NCBI GenBank assembly: GCA_009363875.1
Contig: CM018695.1
Span: 62,863,433 to 62,927,432, forward strand
Direction of reading: 5' to 3'
Source of the DNA: Mikania micrantha
Taxonomy: Eukaryota > Streptophyta > Magnoliopsida > Asterales > Asteraceae
DNA length: 64,000 nt
Shown here: in pieces, positions 45,110 through 57,150 of the stretch
Position numbering within the stretch: position 1 is the first letter of the stretch
How the letters are laid out: the number at the start of each line of letters is the position of its first letter
Program-made: the position numbers and the translations under genes
The notes under the pieces: generated by a model
Told to the model about the DNA's origin: nothing
What the model saw: the letters and a program-made list of their open reading frames with translations, nothing else
Databases searched by the model: none

Positions 45110-45739
45110 ATGGCATCATCATCGGTACCTTATATTATTATTGATGATTCCGAGGACGAGGAACCGATAGTTCCGGCACCACCGTCATCACCACCACCAC
45201 CTATTCCATCACCTCCACCATATGAGCAGGATGACTCAGATCCGGAGGAGGATCCGGAGGAGGACCCGGACGAGGACCCGGAGGAGGATCCAGATGAGGA
45301 CCCGGATGAGGATCCGGAGGAGGAGTCAGAGGAGGGCACTCAGCAGATCCCTGCTGAGGGACCTTCTACACATTCACCACCAGTACTAGATGCTCCTGAG
45401 CCTAAGAGGCAAAGGACGGACGCGGAGGAGATCGCCAAACTGCGCGAGGATTTGGATGTAGCAGAAGACAGGATCATACAGAGATCTCAGGAACTATGGG
45501 ATGCTATAAAGAGGCAAGAGGAACTTGCCCATCTGGTTCATGATATGCGGGATGAGATGATGAATATGATTGGTCGTCTCGAAGCTTCAGAGAACCGAGC
45601 TGAGTTCTTGGAGGGCAGGATAGAAGCCTTAGAGGATTTAGTGGCCTCTGAGAATGAGGAAGAGGATGAGGAGGAAGAAGGGGAGGAACCAGCACCAGTT
45701 GTTGAGTCCGATCCTGAATCCACCGTTGAGGACGATTGA
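45110..45739 (+). CDS. Element G ORF upstream of gag, unknown acidic coiled-coil protein
   Basis: 209-residue open frame starting at ATG 45110 (MASSSVPYIIIDDSEDEEP) inside the element, on the gag strand. Layout: a Pro-rich N-terminal part, an acidic repeat of EEDPDEDP type at about residues 42-75 (a degenerate 18-bp DNA repeat at 45240-45340), then a charged helical region with heptad spacing (EEIAKLREDLDVAEDRI to RIEALEDLVASENE) at about residues 107-185, and an acidic end. There is no membrane segment and no cysteine motif. The frame is intact, which suggests recent function. It ends 200 bp before gag. A has a decayed ORF in the same place; C and F have none. I recognise no family. Confidence 0.7.
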   Translation: MASSSVPYIIIDDSEDEEPIVPAPPSSPPPPIPSPPPYEQDDSDPEEDPEEDPDEDPEEDPDEDPDEDPEEESEEGTQQIPAEGPSTHSPPVLDAPEPKRQRTDAEEIAKLREDLDVAEDRIIQRSQELWDAIKRQEELAHLVHDMRDEMMNMIGRLEASENRAEFLEGRIEALEDLVASENEEEDEEEEGEEPAPVVESDPESTVEDD

Positions 45740-45939
45740 TTGTTTTTCTTTTCTTTCTTGTTTTGTTTAAACTTATTAGGAACGGGTTGTGTTCCTACAT
45801 TAGTAGTTTGAAAACTTATATTTCATTTCAAAAGTATTGTACTCAAAGAAAGTTTCTATTTATTGAAGAGTTATTATTTATTTCCAACAGTTGTGTTGAT
45901 TTATATTACGCGCTAACATTTCTTGTAAATAGGAAGGAA

Positions 45940-48900
45940 ATGGCTGAGGGAAATGTACAGATGACAGTTGCTGAGCTCAACGAGCTAATCAACAACAGAG
46001 TTGCAGAGGCAATCGCACAGTATGCGCAGACACACAACACAGGGCCACATGGTCCAGCTGGGGGATTAGTTAACCCGCAGGCATGCACGTTCAAGATGTT
46101 CTTGGACTGTAAGCCACATAATTTCAAAGGGTCGGAGGGGGCCATAGGACTCCTTCGGTGGATTGAAAAGGCAGAGTCTGTGTTCGAAATGTGCAACTGC
46201 CCTGACGAAAGCAAGGTGAAATTTGCTACGGGAACATTGGAGGGTCCAGCATTAACTTGGTGGAACTCGAATGTTCAGACTCTGGGGTTGGGAGAGGCTA
46301 ATGCCTTGACATGGAACAACTTCAAAACTTTACTGCAAGAGGAGTATTGTCCTCGCAGTGAAATGCAGAAGTTGGAGGAGGAATATTGGCACCTCAAGAT
46401 GGAGGGGTCAAATATTGAAGAGTACACGACCAGGTCGCATAAACTGGCCAGACTGCTACCACACATGGCTACTCCAGTCAGCAAGTGGATTGAAAGGTAC
46501 ATTGGAGGACTAGTGCCTCAGATTCAGGGGTTGGTTACTTCAGCAAATCCCACCACCATCCAACAAGCTGTTCGTTTAGCGCATCAGCTTACTGATCAGG
46601 CAGTGTTACAGGGGACTCTGCCTAAACGAACATCTGCTACCAAGGTGGGAGATCATAAGAGAAAGTGGGAAGGTAACAACTTCAAGGGTAACAACCAACA
46701 ATCATATCAGCAAAACAGGAAGCAAGACTCAAACAAGTCTTATCATAATTCCAGCAGTGGTCAGCAATCATCATCATTGGGGGGTTATATTGGTAAGCAC
46801 CCCAAGTGCAACAGATGTGGTTACCATCATGCAGGTAATCAATGTGAGAGAGCTAAGTGCCAGAGGTGTGGCAAGATTGGACATGCGGCTAAGGATTGTC
46901 GCGGGGAGCTGCAGAACAACCACCACAACCAGAACAATAACCAGAACAACGCTCAGAAGGGTTGTTTTGAGTGTGGCAAGATGGGGCATTTTAAGAAAGA
47001 TTGCCCACAACTCAAGAAAAGTGGGGACAATAATGGCAATGGCAATGGAAATGGCAACGGTAATGGCAATGGCACCAACAACAACAATAACAATAACAAC
47101 AACAACAACGGTGCTAGGGGCAGGGCATTTGTGATTGGAGGACGTCAAGCGCGGGAGGATCCCAACATTGTCACGGGTACGTTCCTCTTAAATAATCACT
47201 ATGCCTCTATGTTATTTGACACTGGTGCCGACCGAAGTTTTGTATCTAGTTCACTTGCTAAGTTGCTAAATGTTAGTCCCACTACCTTAGATAATCCATA
47301 CACTGTGGAATTAGCTGATGGTAAGTTGATAGTAGTGGAAAATATCTTTAAGGGATGTATCCTTGATTTGATGGGTCAAACATTAGAGATTGATCTTATG
47401 CCTATTGCCTTAGGCAGTTTTGATGTAGTTATTGGCATGGACTGGTTGTCCAAAAACCAGGCTGAAATCGTTTGCCATGAAAAGATGGTTCGCATACCTC
47501 TTCCGCAGGGAGAGACATTGTATGTACAAGGCGAGAAGAGCAGTACGCCACTGCGTCTCATATCTTGTATGAAAGCACACAAATGTCTGCGGAAAGGTCA
47601 TACGGCAGTTATAGCACTTATAACTGAAAAGCCGGTAGCTGAGAAGAAGATTGAAGATATACCTGTAGTTTGTGAATTTTCGGAGGTATTTCCAGAAGAC
47701 TTGCCGGGATTACCGCCTATCAGACAGGTGGAATTCCGAATCGACCTTACACCAGATGCAGCACCGATAGCTAGGGCGCCTTATCGACTTGCACCGTCAG
47801 AGATGCAAGAGTTATCCACACAATTGCAAGAGTTGTTGGATAAGGGTTTCATACGACCTAGTTTTTCACCGTGGGGAGCTCCAGTATTGTTTGTAAAGAA
47901 GAAGGACGGGACTTTCCGTATGTGTATCGATTACCGGGATTTGAACAAGGTTACTATCAAGAACCGGTATCCGTTACCCAGAATTGACGATCTGTTCGAT
48001 CAGTTGCAAGGTTCGAGTTACTACTCGAAGATTGATCTCAGGTCTGGTTATCATCAACTAAGAGTCCAGGAGGAGGATATTCCGAAGACAGCATTCAGGA
48101 CACGTTATGGCCATTATGAGTTCTTGGTCATGCCATTTGGGTTGACAAACGCTCCAGCTGTATTCATGGATCTCATGAATCGTGTTTGTAAACCTTATCT
48201 TGATAAGTTTGTCATTGTTTTCATTGATGACATTCTCATCTATTCACAGTCTGAGGAGGAACACGCTGAACATCTTCGATTACTGCTAGAGCTATTGAAA
48301 CAAGAACAATTGTACGCTAAGTTCTCGAAATGTGATTTCTGGATGCGAGAAGTACAATTTCTGGGTCATATAGTTAACGAAAAGGGTATACATGTTGATC
48401 CAGCGAAGATTGAAGCGATTAAGAATTGGGAAGCACCAAAGACCCCTACCGAGGTACGACAATTCCTTGGTTTGGCGGGTTATTACCGACGATTCATTGA
48501 GGGTTTCTCAAAGATCGCTCAACCACTTACAGCTCTTACGCACAAGGGAACGAAGTATAACTGGACAGATAAACAGGAAACTGCGTTCCAGTTATTGAAA
48601 CAGAAACTTTGCAGCGCACCGATTCTGTCCTTACCGGAAGGGACGGAAGACTTTGTGGTTTATTGTGATGCATCTGCACAAGGTTTGGGATGTGTGTTGA
48701 TGCAACGTGATAAGGTGATTGCGTATGCTTCCAGACAACTACGAACACACGAAAAGAATTACACTACTCATGACTTGGAGTTAGGAGCAGTGGTTTTTGC
48801 TTTGAAAATTTGGAGGCATTACTTGTATGGAACTAAGTGTACTATTTACACTGATCATAAGATTTTGCAACATATCTTTGATCAGAAGGAGCTTAATATG

Positions 48901-50508
48901 AGGCAACGACGATGGGTTGAGTTGTTGAACGATTATGAGTGTGCGATTAAGTATCACCCGGGAAAGGCTAATGTGGTAGCTGATGCTTTAAGCAGAAAGG
49001 ATACTTCAACAAAACGGGTTCGTGCACTTATGATGACAATACATACCGACTTACCTGACAAGGTACGCGGTGCTCAGATCTAGGCCTTGAGAAAGGAAAA
49101 CTTGGTACAAGAATCTTTACGGGGAATGGAAAAACAGTTGGATGCGAATTTTGATGGAATTCGTTATTTCATTAATCGAATGTGGATACCTTTGTATGGA
49201 GGTTTAAGGGAACTCGTGATGGACGAAGCACACAAGTCTAGATATTCAGTCCATCCGGGATCAGACAAGATGTACCATGACTTGAAGGCACTGTATTGGT
49301 GGCCTCACATGAAAGCTGATATTGCTAAGTACGTTAGCAAATGTTTGACTTGTTCGAAAGTCAAAGTTGAATATCAGAAACCATCTGGTTTGCTACAACA
49401 ACCAGAGATACCGATGTGGAAATGGGAACAGATTTCGATGGACTTCATTACTAAGTTACCCCGTACACCGAGTGGTTGTGATACGATATGGGTAATTGTC
49501 GATCGATTAACGAAATCTGCACACTTCTTAGCAATCAAGGAAACTGATAAGATGGAGAAACTGACTCGCATTTATATCAAGGAAGTGGTAGCACGACATG
49601 GCGTGCCAATCTCTATCATATCAGATCGGGATGCCCGGTTTACTTCCAACTTTTGGAAATCTCTTCATAAGTCATTGGGGACTCGCTTGGATATGGGTAC
49701 TGCTTATCATCCACAGACCGATGGTCAAAGTGAACGAACGATTCAAACGCTCGAGGATATGTTACGAGCTTGTGTAATTGATTTTGGTGATAGCTGGGAG
49801 AATCATTTACCGTTGATGGAATTCTCTTACAACAATAGTTATCATACAAGCATTCAAGCAGCACCGTTTGAAGCTTTGTATGGTCGCAAATGTCGTTCAC
49901 CAGTTTGCTGGGCTGAAATTGGTGACAGTCAGATAACAGGTCCTGAATTGGTGCACGAGACAACAGAGAAGATAGTTCAAATTCGGAACCGTATGGCAGC
50001 GGCTCGGGACCGACAGAAGAGTTATGTAGACAAACGTCGTAAACCGTTGGAATTTCAAGTAGGAGATCGAGTTCTTCTAAAGGTATCACCTTGGAAAGGT
50101 GTGATACGATTCGGCAAGCGCGGGAAGCTTAGTCCACGTTACGTAGGACCTTTTGAGATTCTGAAAAGGATTGGTCCGGTTGCGTATCAACTCAAACTAC
50201 CGGATGAACTCAGTGGAGTTCATGATGTCTTTCATGTTTCAAACTTAAAGAAATGTCTTTCTGATGAGACATTGATTGTACCGTTGGAAGAAATGCAAGT
50301 AGATGAACAGTTACGATTCATTGAAGAACCGGCAGAAATCATGGATCGAGAGGTCAAACAACTGAAGCAAAGCAAGATTTCGATAGTCAAAGTTCGATGG
50401 AATTCACGACGTGGTCCTGAATTCACATGGGAACGGGAAGATCAAATGATGAAGAAATATCCTCATCTATTCAAAACAGCTACTGCTAACACTGAGAGCG
50501 CACGTTAA
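45940..50508 (+). pseudogene. Element G gag-pol polyprotein, one nonsense codon
   Basis: Start chosen at 45940 (MAEGNVQMTVAELNELINN), aligning with gag starts of C. One frame runs to TAA 50506-50508, broken only by TAG at 49081-49083 (about residue 1048), where C has Glu. Domains: gag core ALTWWNSNV near 105; fingers CNRCGYHHAGNQC, CQRCGKIGHAAKDC near 306 and CFECGKMGHFKKDC near 342; Asn/Gly run (47027-47112); protease LFDTGADRSF near 425, intact; RT FVKKKDGTFRMCIDYRD near 651 and FIDDILIYS near 762; RNase H VYCDASAQGLG near 907; integrase with H-H-CLTC finger and SMDFITKLP, ISDRDARF, TDGQSERTIQTLED; GPY/F (SPRYVGPFEILKRIG); chromodomain-like VKVRWNSRRGPEFTWERED. The stop separates integrase from the rest. 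Confidence 0.95.
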
Positions 50509-51028
50509 ATTTCGGGACGAAATTTCCTTCAACAAGGGGATGACGTGATGCTTTCACACATCAACACTACAAATTTCAAACTGTAAGCACAAACATTTTA
50601 TTTAGTCAATTGATTTTGTTACAAACATTTGTGCTACATTACATTCTATATATTTTATGTGCTACATTTCATATGTTACATGTTATGGTAGTACATACAC
50701 GATTAGCTACATACATTTTGCTATGTGCGGGGTTGCATAGTACAAACGGTTATAGACACTCACTATGTGTGAGGTTACACAACACAGTATGATCAAACAC
50801 AAACAGTCACAGTTAGGTGAACTAACTAGTGTACACGCAAACAGTCACACTGAACGATCACATTTGAGTTGTGATGTTGCAAGCATTAGACTTTGTGTGT
50901 GAGTACACACAAGCACACAGAATGATCAAATCACACTAACATGTACGATTTAAACTCGTAAGTAGTTTCCTAACTACTCCTAACACTTACTAATTTTCGG
51001 GACGAAAATTCCTTCAACAAGGGGATGA
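50509..51028 (+). promoter_or_regulatory. Element G 3' untranslated region with two hairpins and polypurine tract
   Basis: AAATTTCG-GGA-CGAAATTT (50507-50525) overlaps the gag-pol stop. AATTTTCG-GGA-CGAAAATT (50992-51010) lies 18 bp before the LTR. Both are followed by TTCAACAAGGGGATGA. The second is the working polypurine tract (51019-51028). The first copy, about 484 bp earlier, looks like a duplicate. The stretch between is AT-rich with no gene. Confidence 0.75.
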
Positions 51029-53851
51029 TGTGACAATCCGACTTTTCGGACTAACTCTGTTAACTGAAGATGGTGATATTTCAGGCCCAACAGAACCAAT
51101 GTAGGCCCAATAGAGCCAAAGAAGGCCCAGTAAGGCCCATTAAGGCCCAAGTAGGCCAAACAAGACAAAGTAGGCCCAATAAGCCCAAGAGTGGCCCAGT
51201 AAGCTCAAGATAGGTCCAGTGAACTTGATGGAGGCCCAATTGGATCAATCAAGCCCAATGATGTTTCAATTGGCCGATAAATGGCAAATTGGTATTCCGG
51301 ATTAACTCCATTAATTTCTGAATTATCACAAAAATTGCATGATGATTAACTGCAATGGTTATGATAAAACAAAACAATTATGTAATCATTTAATTGTAAA
51401 GTTTTATCATGGAAATTTCTAATTTTGACTATTAAGGGTCAAAATTCGTGTTATATATCAATTGAACTTGAAATTGATATTAAATTCCTATAATTAATCG
51501 AGATTAGCATTCCTAACCGTTGTGATTATGATGAATATCAATGATCATCGGTTATTAGGTCCATAAATGGTCGAATTTAATCATTGGTAAGTTCAAAAGT
51601 TGTAACCGACACCATTAGAACCTAAAACCGTAGAATTCGAGTATAACACAACAAATTGGAGTTTCAGAAACCTTAGTCGATACTCTCTGAGTGCCTTGCA
51701 TATCACAATTTCGTTGTAGCAGCTATTGATCGAAGAATTGAGTGTGAGCCGGCCGACTAAGCACCCAAAAGTAGAGATACTTCAATTAAGCATCAAAACA
51801 AGTAAGTCTTCACTTCTACATCTTCAGAAACCACCGAATAAGAATATCCCTAACCTAATTTCATCTATGTATTTCGAATTATAAGGGTTCGAGTTCTAGG
51901 GTTCATCCTTGAAACCGAATTGGGGGATCGGGTCAAGATGGATCTTAGAATCGAATTAAATAGCATGGTAAGTTTCAGAAAGTGCCGAATAAGCTAATCC
52001 CTATGAGTATTTCGTGTGTAAACATCGAATTGATTAAATTCTATAACTAGGGTTCATGCTTAAAAATGAATTGGGGATTTCGATACAAATGGATTATAGA
52101 ATCCAATTAAGCGACACAGACAGGTTCGGAATTCATTTTAGATTAAAACCAGGTGTCAATTGTTTGAAATGATAACGAATTAGATAAGTTTGAATTTAAG
52201 GTTCTTAATGGTGAACGAGTGAGGGATTTTTGATTTAATTGAACCTGTTAATCGAATTAGCCACTATGGAGAGTTTCGAAATTTGTTTTTAAATGAAAAC
52301 CCTAGGAATTAGGAATCTGTTGATCATCAATTTGGCTAATTTGATGCGGGACTTAGGGAACTCGAGTTCGAACATGTTCATACTCGATTTATTGAGTTGA
52401 AATGAATAATTGTTCAATTAAAAATCATCCTTAGTGTCGGTTGAATGCCAGGAACAGAAGCCCCAAGGTCTTGGGTTCGATCGGGCTTGAATTAGGGACC
52501 AATTGTGGGTGTGGGTTCGGTTAAAGTGCACCCAAGGGGACCGGTTGGGTTAGGCTTAAAACATTTAATTTGAGAAGGCTATTGCGAAACCCTAGCGGGC
52601 TGAACTGGTAAGACGTGTGTGCATGGTGTGAAGGGTCGCGGGTTCGAGCCTTAGGGCTGCCGGTTTTTAGTATTTTCAAAACCTTTTTGATTTTAGCTCA
52701 TAACTTATTCGTTTGAACTCCGTTTTAAACCGTTCAAGTTGCGTTGTAATCGTAACGGGAATACGAACACATTGGGATGTTAAAATTCATATTTTAATCC
52801 GAAACCGAAATCGCGTATAATTACGATTATTTAAATAAAATCAAATATGATTTTATTTAAACGATTTCAAAGTCACGCGTATTTACGTATGCACATTTCT
52901 GACACTTTAACATACGTGTGTTGACACGTATGTGATTTCAAGCACAAAACGACATCTCGAATAAGACTAGGTTATTGTTTAAACACAGATTCTTCGTAGT
53001 AGGATTTCTTACATGAGCTTTTAGTGTGTGATCATTCTGCTAAAACCAAAGGTGCGTACACGACCCCTTTCTTATTTTAAACTGTTTTGGGGGAGAAAAC
53101 ATGTGCAACAAACTATTTTTAGATACATATCACTTGCATGAGTTAGCTGTTTACATTATGTGACAACATAGCAATTTGAAAGTCCTTACACACCTCGAAC
53201 CGTTTAGTTTGCCGTAGCGTAAACATGGTAGTTGGAAATAGATCTATTAGGTTTGACAAACCTCACCTGGTAGATGGGATCTACGCAGTTGTTTGACTGA
53301 CCAAACACAATTTTACTATTGTTGTGATAGACAATAGTGGCAAGGCGAAAACATGCTATAGCATGGCAATCCGTCAGCTTCGGTGTCGAACACTTATGTA
53401 AATAGTTTATATGACTAGCTATCATGACTGTGCATGTGTGATTATGTTATCTACAAAGTTGTTATTCAAACTGTTGTTTTGAACATTGTGAATACTTAAT
53501 ACCTGTGTTATGCACCAACCTTTGTGTTGACTTGATTTACATGTTTTCTCAGGACGCTAAGGCGCGCGTTAAAGCTGGCATGGACTAGGAGATAGAGTCT
53601 CATGCATTTTAAACATTTTGGATATTTGAATTTGAACATTTGAGTATTTTGTTTTGTAATGTTTACTTTACAACTGTTATTGGTTTTTAAACGCTTCCGC
53701 AACTTTTGAAAACTCTGATATTATGTTTTAAAGACCAAAGTATGTTTTGAAATTCATATAGAGGTCTTCACTATGTCTAATGATCTGAGATCCTGGTTTG
53801 TCACGTTCCCAAACGGTATGATTCCGTTAGTTGGAAATCGGGGGTGTGACA
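51029..53851 (+). repeat. Element G 3' LTR
   Basis: 2823-bp partner of 42102-44926 with the same contents. Ends GGGGTGTGACA at 53851, followed by target copy CAAAC. Visible differences include a one-base gap near 43217/52143 and substitutions near 42116/51043 and in the last 900 bp. Confidence 0.93.
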
Positions 53852-56801
53852 CAAACAGATCCATGTGTAACACTTGCAAGCAAGCAGTTGATTTTGGATC
53901 TCCAATTGGAGGAAAAGATACCTTGTGTTGCTTCCCTTTCAAGCAAGCAGAACAATTTTCATCACATCTAAAATCCTTCACAGGAAGACCTCTAACCAAA
54001 CCATGTTTCACCAATTGGTTCATGTTTTTAAGATTTACATGACCCAACCTTCTGTGCCACAGGTTAGATTCCTTGAGAGAGGCCTTAGAGAATAGGCATG
54101 GATGACCCTTAACAGAAATTTTATTTGACAAATCAAAAGCATAAACCTTTCCCACTCGGTTAGCTTTAAGAAGGGTATATTCATCCAAGACTTTGCCAAT
54201 CAGAGGCAACACTTCAGAGGACAGTATTCTGCAGTCTTGCTTGGTGAAAAGGGAAATGTGGCCCTTATCACACATCTGACTGACACTCAGTAAGTTATAC
54301 TTGAGATTCTCTACATGATTCACATTATCAAACCTTAACTCACTATTAGACACATATCATTTTCCTATGATGTAACCCTTAGCATCATTTCCAAACGAGA
54401 CAAATCCCTTCTTTCCTGCAAAGTAGTCATTAAGAAGAGATCTGCTCCCAGTCATATGCATGGACCCTCCACTGTCAACATACCAGATGCTCTTTTGGCA
54501 TGCTGAAGGACCCTGCATACATTAACACACTCAGTTAGACTTTTGGACCCAAACCATTTTGGTTTTGGGTCTGTTATCACATGAAGGAACAAGACTAACA
54601 GTGTCATTTGAAGCAACACTTGAATCAGGCTTTTCAGAAGATTTAACCTTGACTTTTGACCTTGGTTTCTTCTTCTGAAATAAAGCAACAGATGCATCTG
54701 CTAGGTTGGCTCTTCCTAGCAAATGTTGCACCATTAAAACCAGTTGATTCTAGTTGTGAGTCAAGGTTCTGATTTCCTCAGAGACATCAGTACCTGACTT
54801 TTGATTTCTGTGCTTCATCACCTTAGCTTCTTTGGGTGATGAAGAAGATTTCAAGTGCTTTTTCTTTGAATTTGATAAACCCTTTTGACCTTTCTTTGGG
54901 TTGTTTTGATACACTCCTTTGGATTTTGAAGCTTCCAAAGATTTTCCAGATTCTGAAACTACTGAAGACTCTTTTACAAATTTGGAACTGAATTCATTTT
55001 TTATTTTTGTTAATCTCTTGTTTTTATTCTTTGTTTTCTTGAATTCAGAACCTCTTCTGTACCAGCATTCTTCAGAAATATGATTGAACAGACCACAAAC
55101 TTCACAAAGCTTTCTCTTTTGTTTCTCCTTGTGAGTATCTATAAGTACTGAAGACTTAGATACTGAATTTTTGTTCTTCAGTACTTTTGGTTCTTCAGTA
55201 GTTGTAGATTGTGTTACAACTACTGATGTCTTGACAACATCTGAAGATTTCTGCTTCAGTACTTATCTACCAAAGCATATCTCATCAGTAATTGTATCAT
55301 TTTCAGCTTTTTCTACAACTTCTGATGAGACACTCTGGCTTATCATAAGCCTTGCATCATTCTCTCCAGTGCCATGCCCATCTGACTCAAGCAGCTTTAA
55401 ATTTAATTCATTAGAAACTTTTTCATCTGGCTTAATCTCAATTAAAACAATATCCTCATTTGTTTCACCCTGGAGGATATTTGTACATCCAACAGAATAG
55501 GAATATGTTTCAATATTCATGGTTTCAGATTCAGATTTGTATGCACTTGACTCACATTCAGATGTATCTTCAGCATCAGACATTTCTGAAGATTTGGTGG
55601 ATTGGTATACACTGTCCCCTTCAGACTCACATTCATAAATTTTTGGTGTATAATCAGCTGGGGGGCAGTGTGATTGTATCCAATACCAAACTTCACATTT
55701 GATGCTGTTTGTTTTTTTTGTTTAACAACATCTCAAACCCCTTACATGACTCAACCCATTTTTCACAATCTACTTGGGTTGCTGCAAGTGGTTTCAGATC
55801 ATTATGTTTTACAAGCATGACTTCCACCCTAGCCTTTTCATCAGACAACTGAAACTTGAGCTTATAAATTTCAGACTCTTTTTCATTCAAAACTTTCTCA
55901 AATTCAGTTTTATTCTTAGCCACAGCCTTTTCTAACTCAAATTTCTCATTGAATAATTCAACATTTATTTCTCTGATGGAAGCAAATGCTGAAATACATG
56001 ATTCTGAACACAACTTAGCTTTTGATTCAGATGATACCTGTGAAGTTGAAGAAGTTGAGCATGAGGTTTCATTTGAATCTATAGCCATCAAAGCAAGATT
56101 CCCGAATGGGTTGTCTCCACCATGTGGACCAGCTCCAGAAAACAGCTGTTCATTGAAATCAGATAAGTCACCAGGTAAATTGCTCCAATCAGCTACACCT
56201 GGGGTGAAGAAGCTTTGATGTAGTTGTTGAGGCTGTAGATTGGTTTGAGATTGGCTAGTTTCAGGAAGAGCAGGAGATTGTTGAGTTGTGAGCGCTTGAT
56301 TTTGTGTGGGTTGTGGCATATAGAAGCAGGGGTATGGATAAGGCATGGGACTTTGTGGTACAAAATGAGCTGGATAGAATTGTTGTTGGCCAGATCCAGA
56401 AGATTGTTGCCCTTTGTTTTGTGTGTTGTTTCTAGGAAAGGTTACAAAGGGTGCAGAAGAGCTAGATCCAGCGAATTTGCACTCTTTTGCAAAATGTCCA
56501 AGTTTGTGACACTTGTGACATCTCAACTTCCCTTTGTCAAAACCAACCTTGGTTTTTCCAGTTAATCCGGGGAATTTTCTTCCAGTTCTTTTATAGAATT
56601 TTTGAGATCTGATGTTTATCATTGCCATCTGACTTAATATATCCATCTCCTCCAGATCATCATCTGGGATTCCCTTCAAATCATCCATCACAAAGCACCA
56701 ATTGTCTCCATATGTACCTGCATTACCATCAACTCTGTAGGTCCGAAATCTGATCAAGATCTAAGCTTTTTGTTGCCAAACATCATCAATCACCTCTATT
56801 G
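53852..56801 (-). pseudogene. Element H gag, protease and integrase N-terminus (copia)
   Basis: From high to low coordinates: gag piece IEVIDDVWQQKA, a TAG, ILIRFRTYRVDGNAGTYGDNW, and zinc knuckle CHKCHKLGHFAKEC (about 56480-56525). A Gln-rich part follows, then a helical Glu/Lys tail (ELFNEKFELEKAVAKNKTEFEK) ending at 55693. After frame breaks, an acidic linker (55583-55263) and a second knuckle CEVCGLFNHISEEC (about 55060-55105). Protease near 54370-54490 reads WYVDSGGSMHMTG, with Gly where Cys is usual. The pre-integrase domain (54353-53860) has NLLSVSQMCDKG, LWHRRLGHVN and CSACLKGKQHK. Several stops and frameshifts make it non-functional. Its 5' end is cut by element I. Confidence 0.85.
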
Positions 56802-57128
56802 TGTGCGGAATCCATAATAGAGTGAAATAAGAAGCAAGATGAAGCAAGAAGAATAAGAAAGATCAAAACTTTGAATATATTCAGTAAGTATTCGAAAATG
56901 TGACTCAATACGTCTAGAGAGCACACCTCGGGATTCGTGTGTTACACTGTACAAAAATACGTCTATTTATACTAGATACATCAGTATTCGAAGTTCAGGT
57001 TCGTGTACTCAAACCAGGTTCGTGTACACGAACCTGAGTACACTAAAATACTCTGAAGTCATCCAAAATCTGAGTGTTGACTCTTCCTTGTTGACTTTGT
57101 CAGTCTTCATCGATAATTGGGCTCTACA
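56802..57128 (-). repeat. Element I 3' LTR (copia, SIRE-like)
   Basis: About 327 bp: sense start TGTAGAGCCCAATTATC (plus-strand end at 57128), sense end GGATTCCGCACACA (plus-strand TGTGTGCGG at 56802). It sits in H gag. A likely target copy TCTAT is at 56797-56801. It holds a 22-bp perfect palindrome (57015-57036) with core AGGTTCGTGTACACGAACCT, and further TTCGTGTACTC words. The left border is inferred from H gag reading up to it. Confidence 0.7.
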
Positions 57129-57150
57129 AACTCCCCCTAGACTGGCGAAG
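57129..57150 (-). promoter_or_regulatory. Element I polypurine tract
   Basis: The minus strand CCAGTCTAGGGGGAGTT ends directly at the LTR start. Two more TTTAGGGGGAG stretches lie upstream in the spacer (62101 and 62223). Confidence 0.8.

Larger units (their letters stand above)
42102..53851 (+). mobile_element. Element G: near-complete Ty3/gypsy chromovirus (Tekay-like) inserted in H
   Basis: 11.75-kb element with LTRs 42102-44926 and 51029-53851, both TGTGACAATCCGA to GGGGTGTGACA. Target duplication CAAAC at 42097-42101 and 53852-53856. Primer site TGGTATCAGAG at 44930-44940, polypurine tract AAGGGGATGA at 51019-51028. LTRs differ at only about a dozen sites by eye. It splits the integrase of H. 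Coding: an extra ORF, then gag-pol with one nonsense codon. Chromodomain-like C-terminus and LTR size fit the Tekay/Del clade. Confidence 0.95.

Noticed and set aside
45130..45339. Gly/Ser-rich frame on the minus strand of the G extra ORF
   Set aside because: It is the antisense of the acidic GAG/GAC repeat in the real frame.
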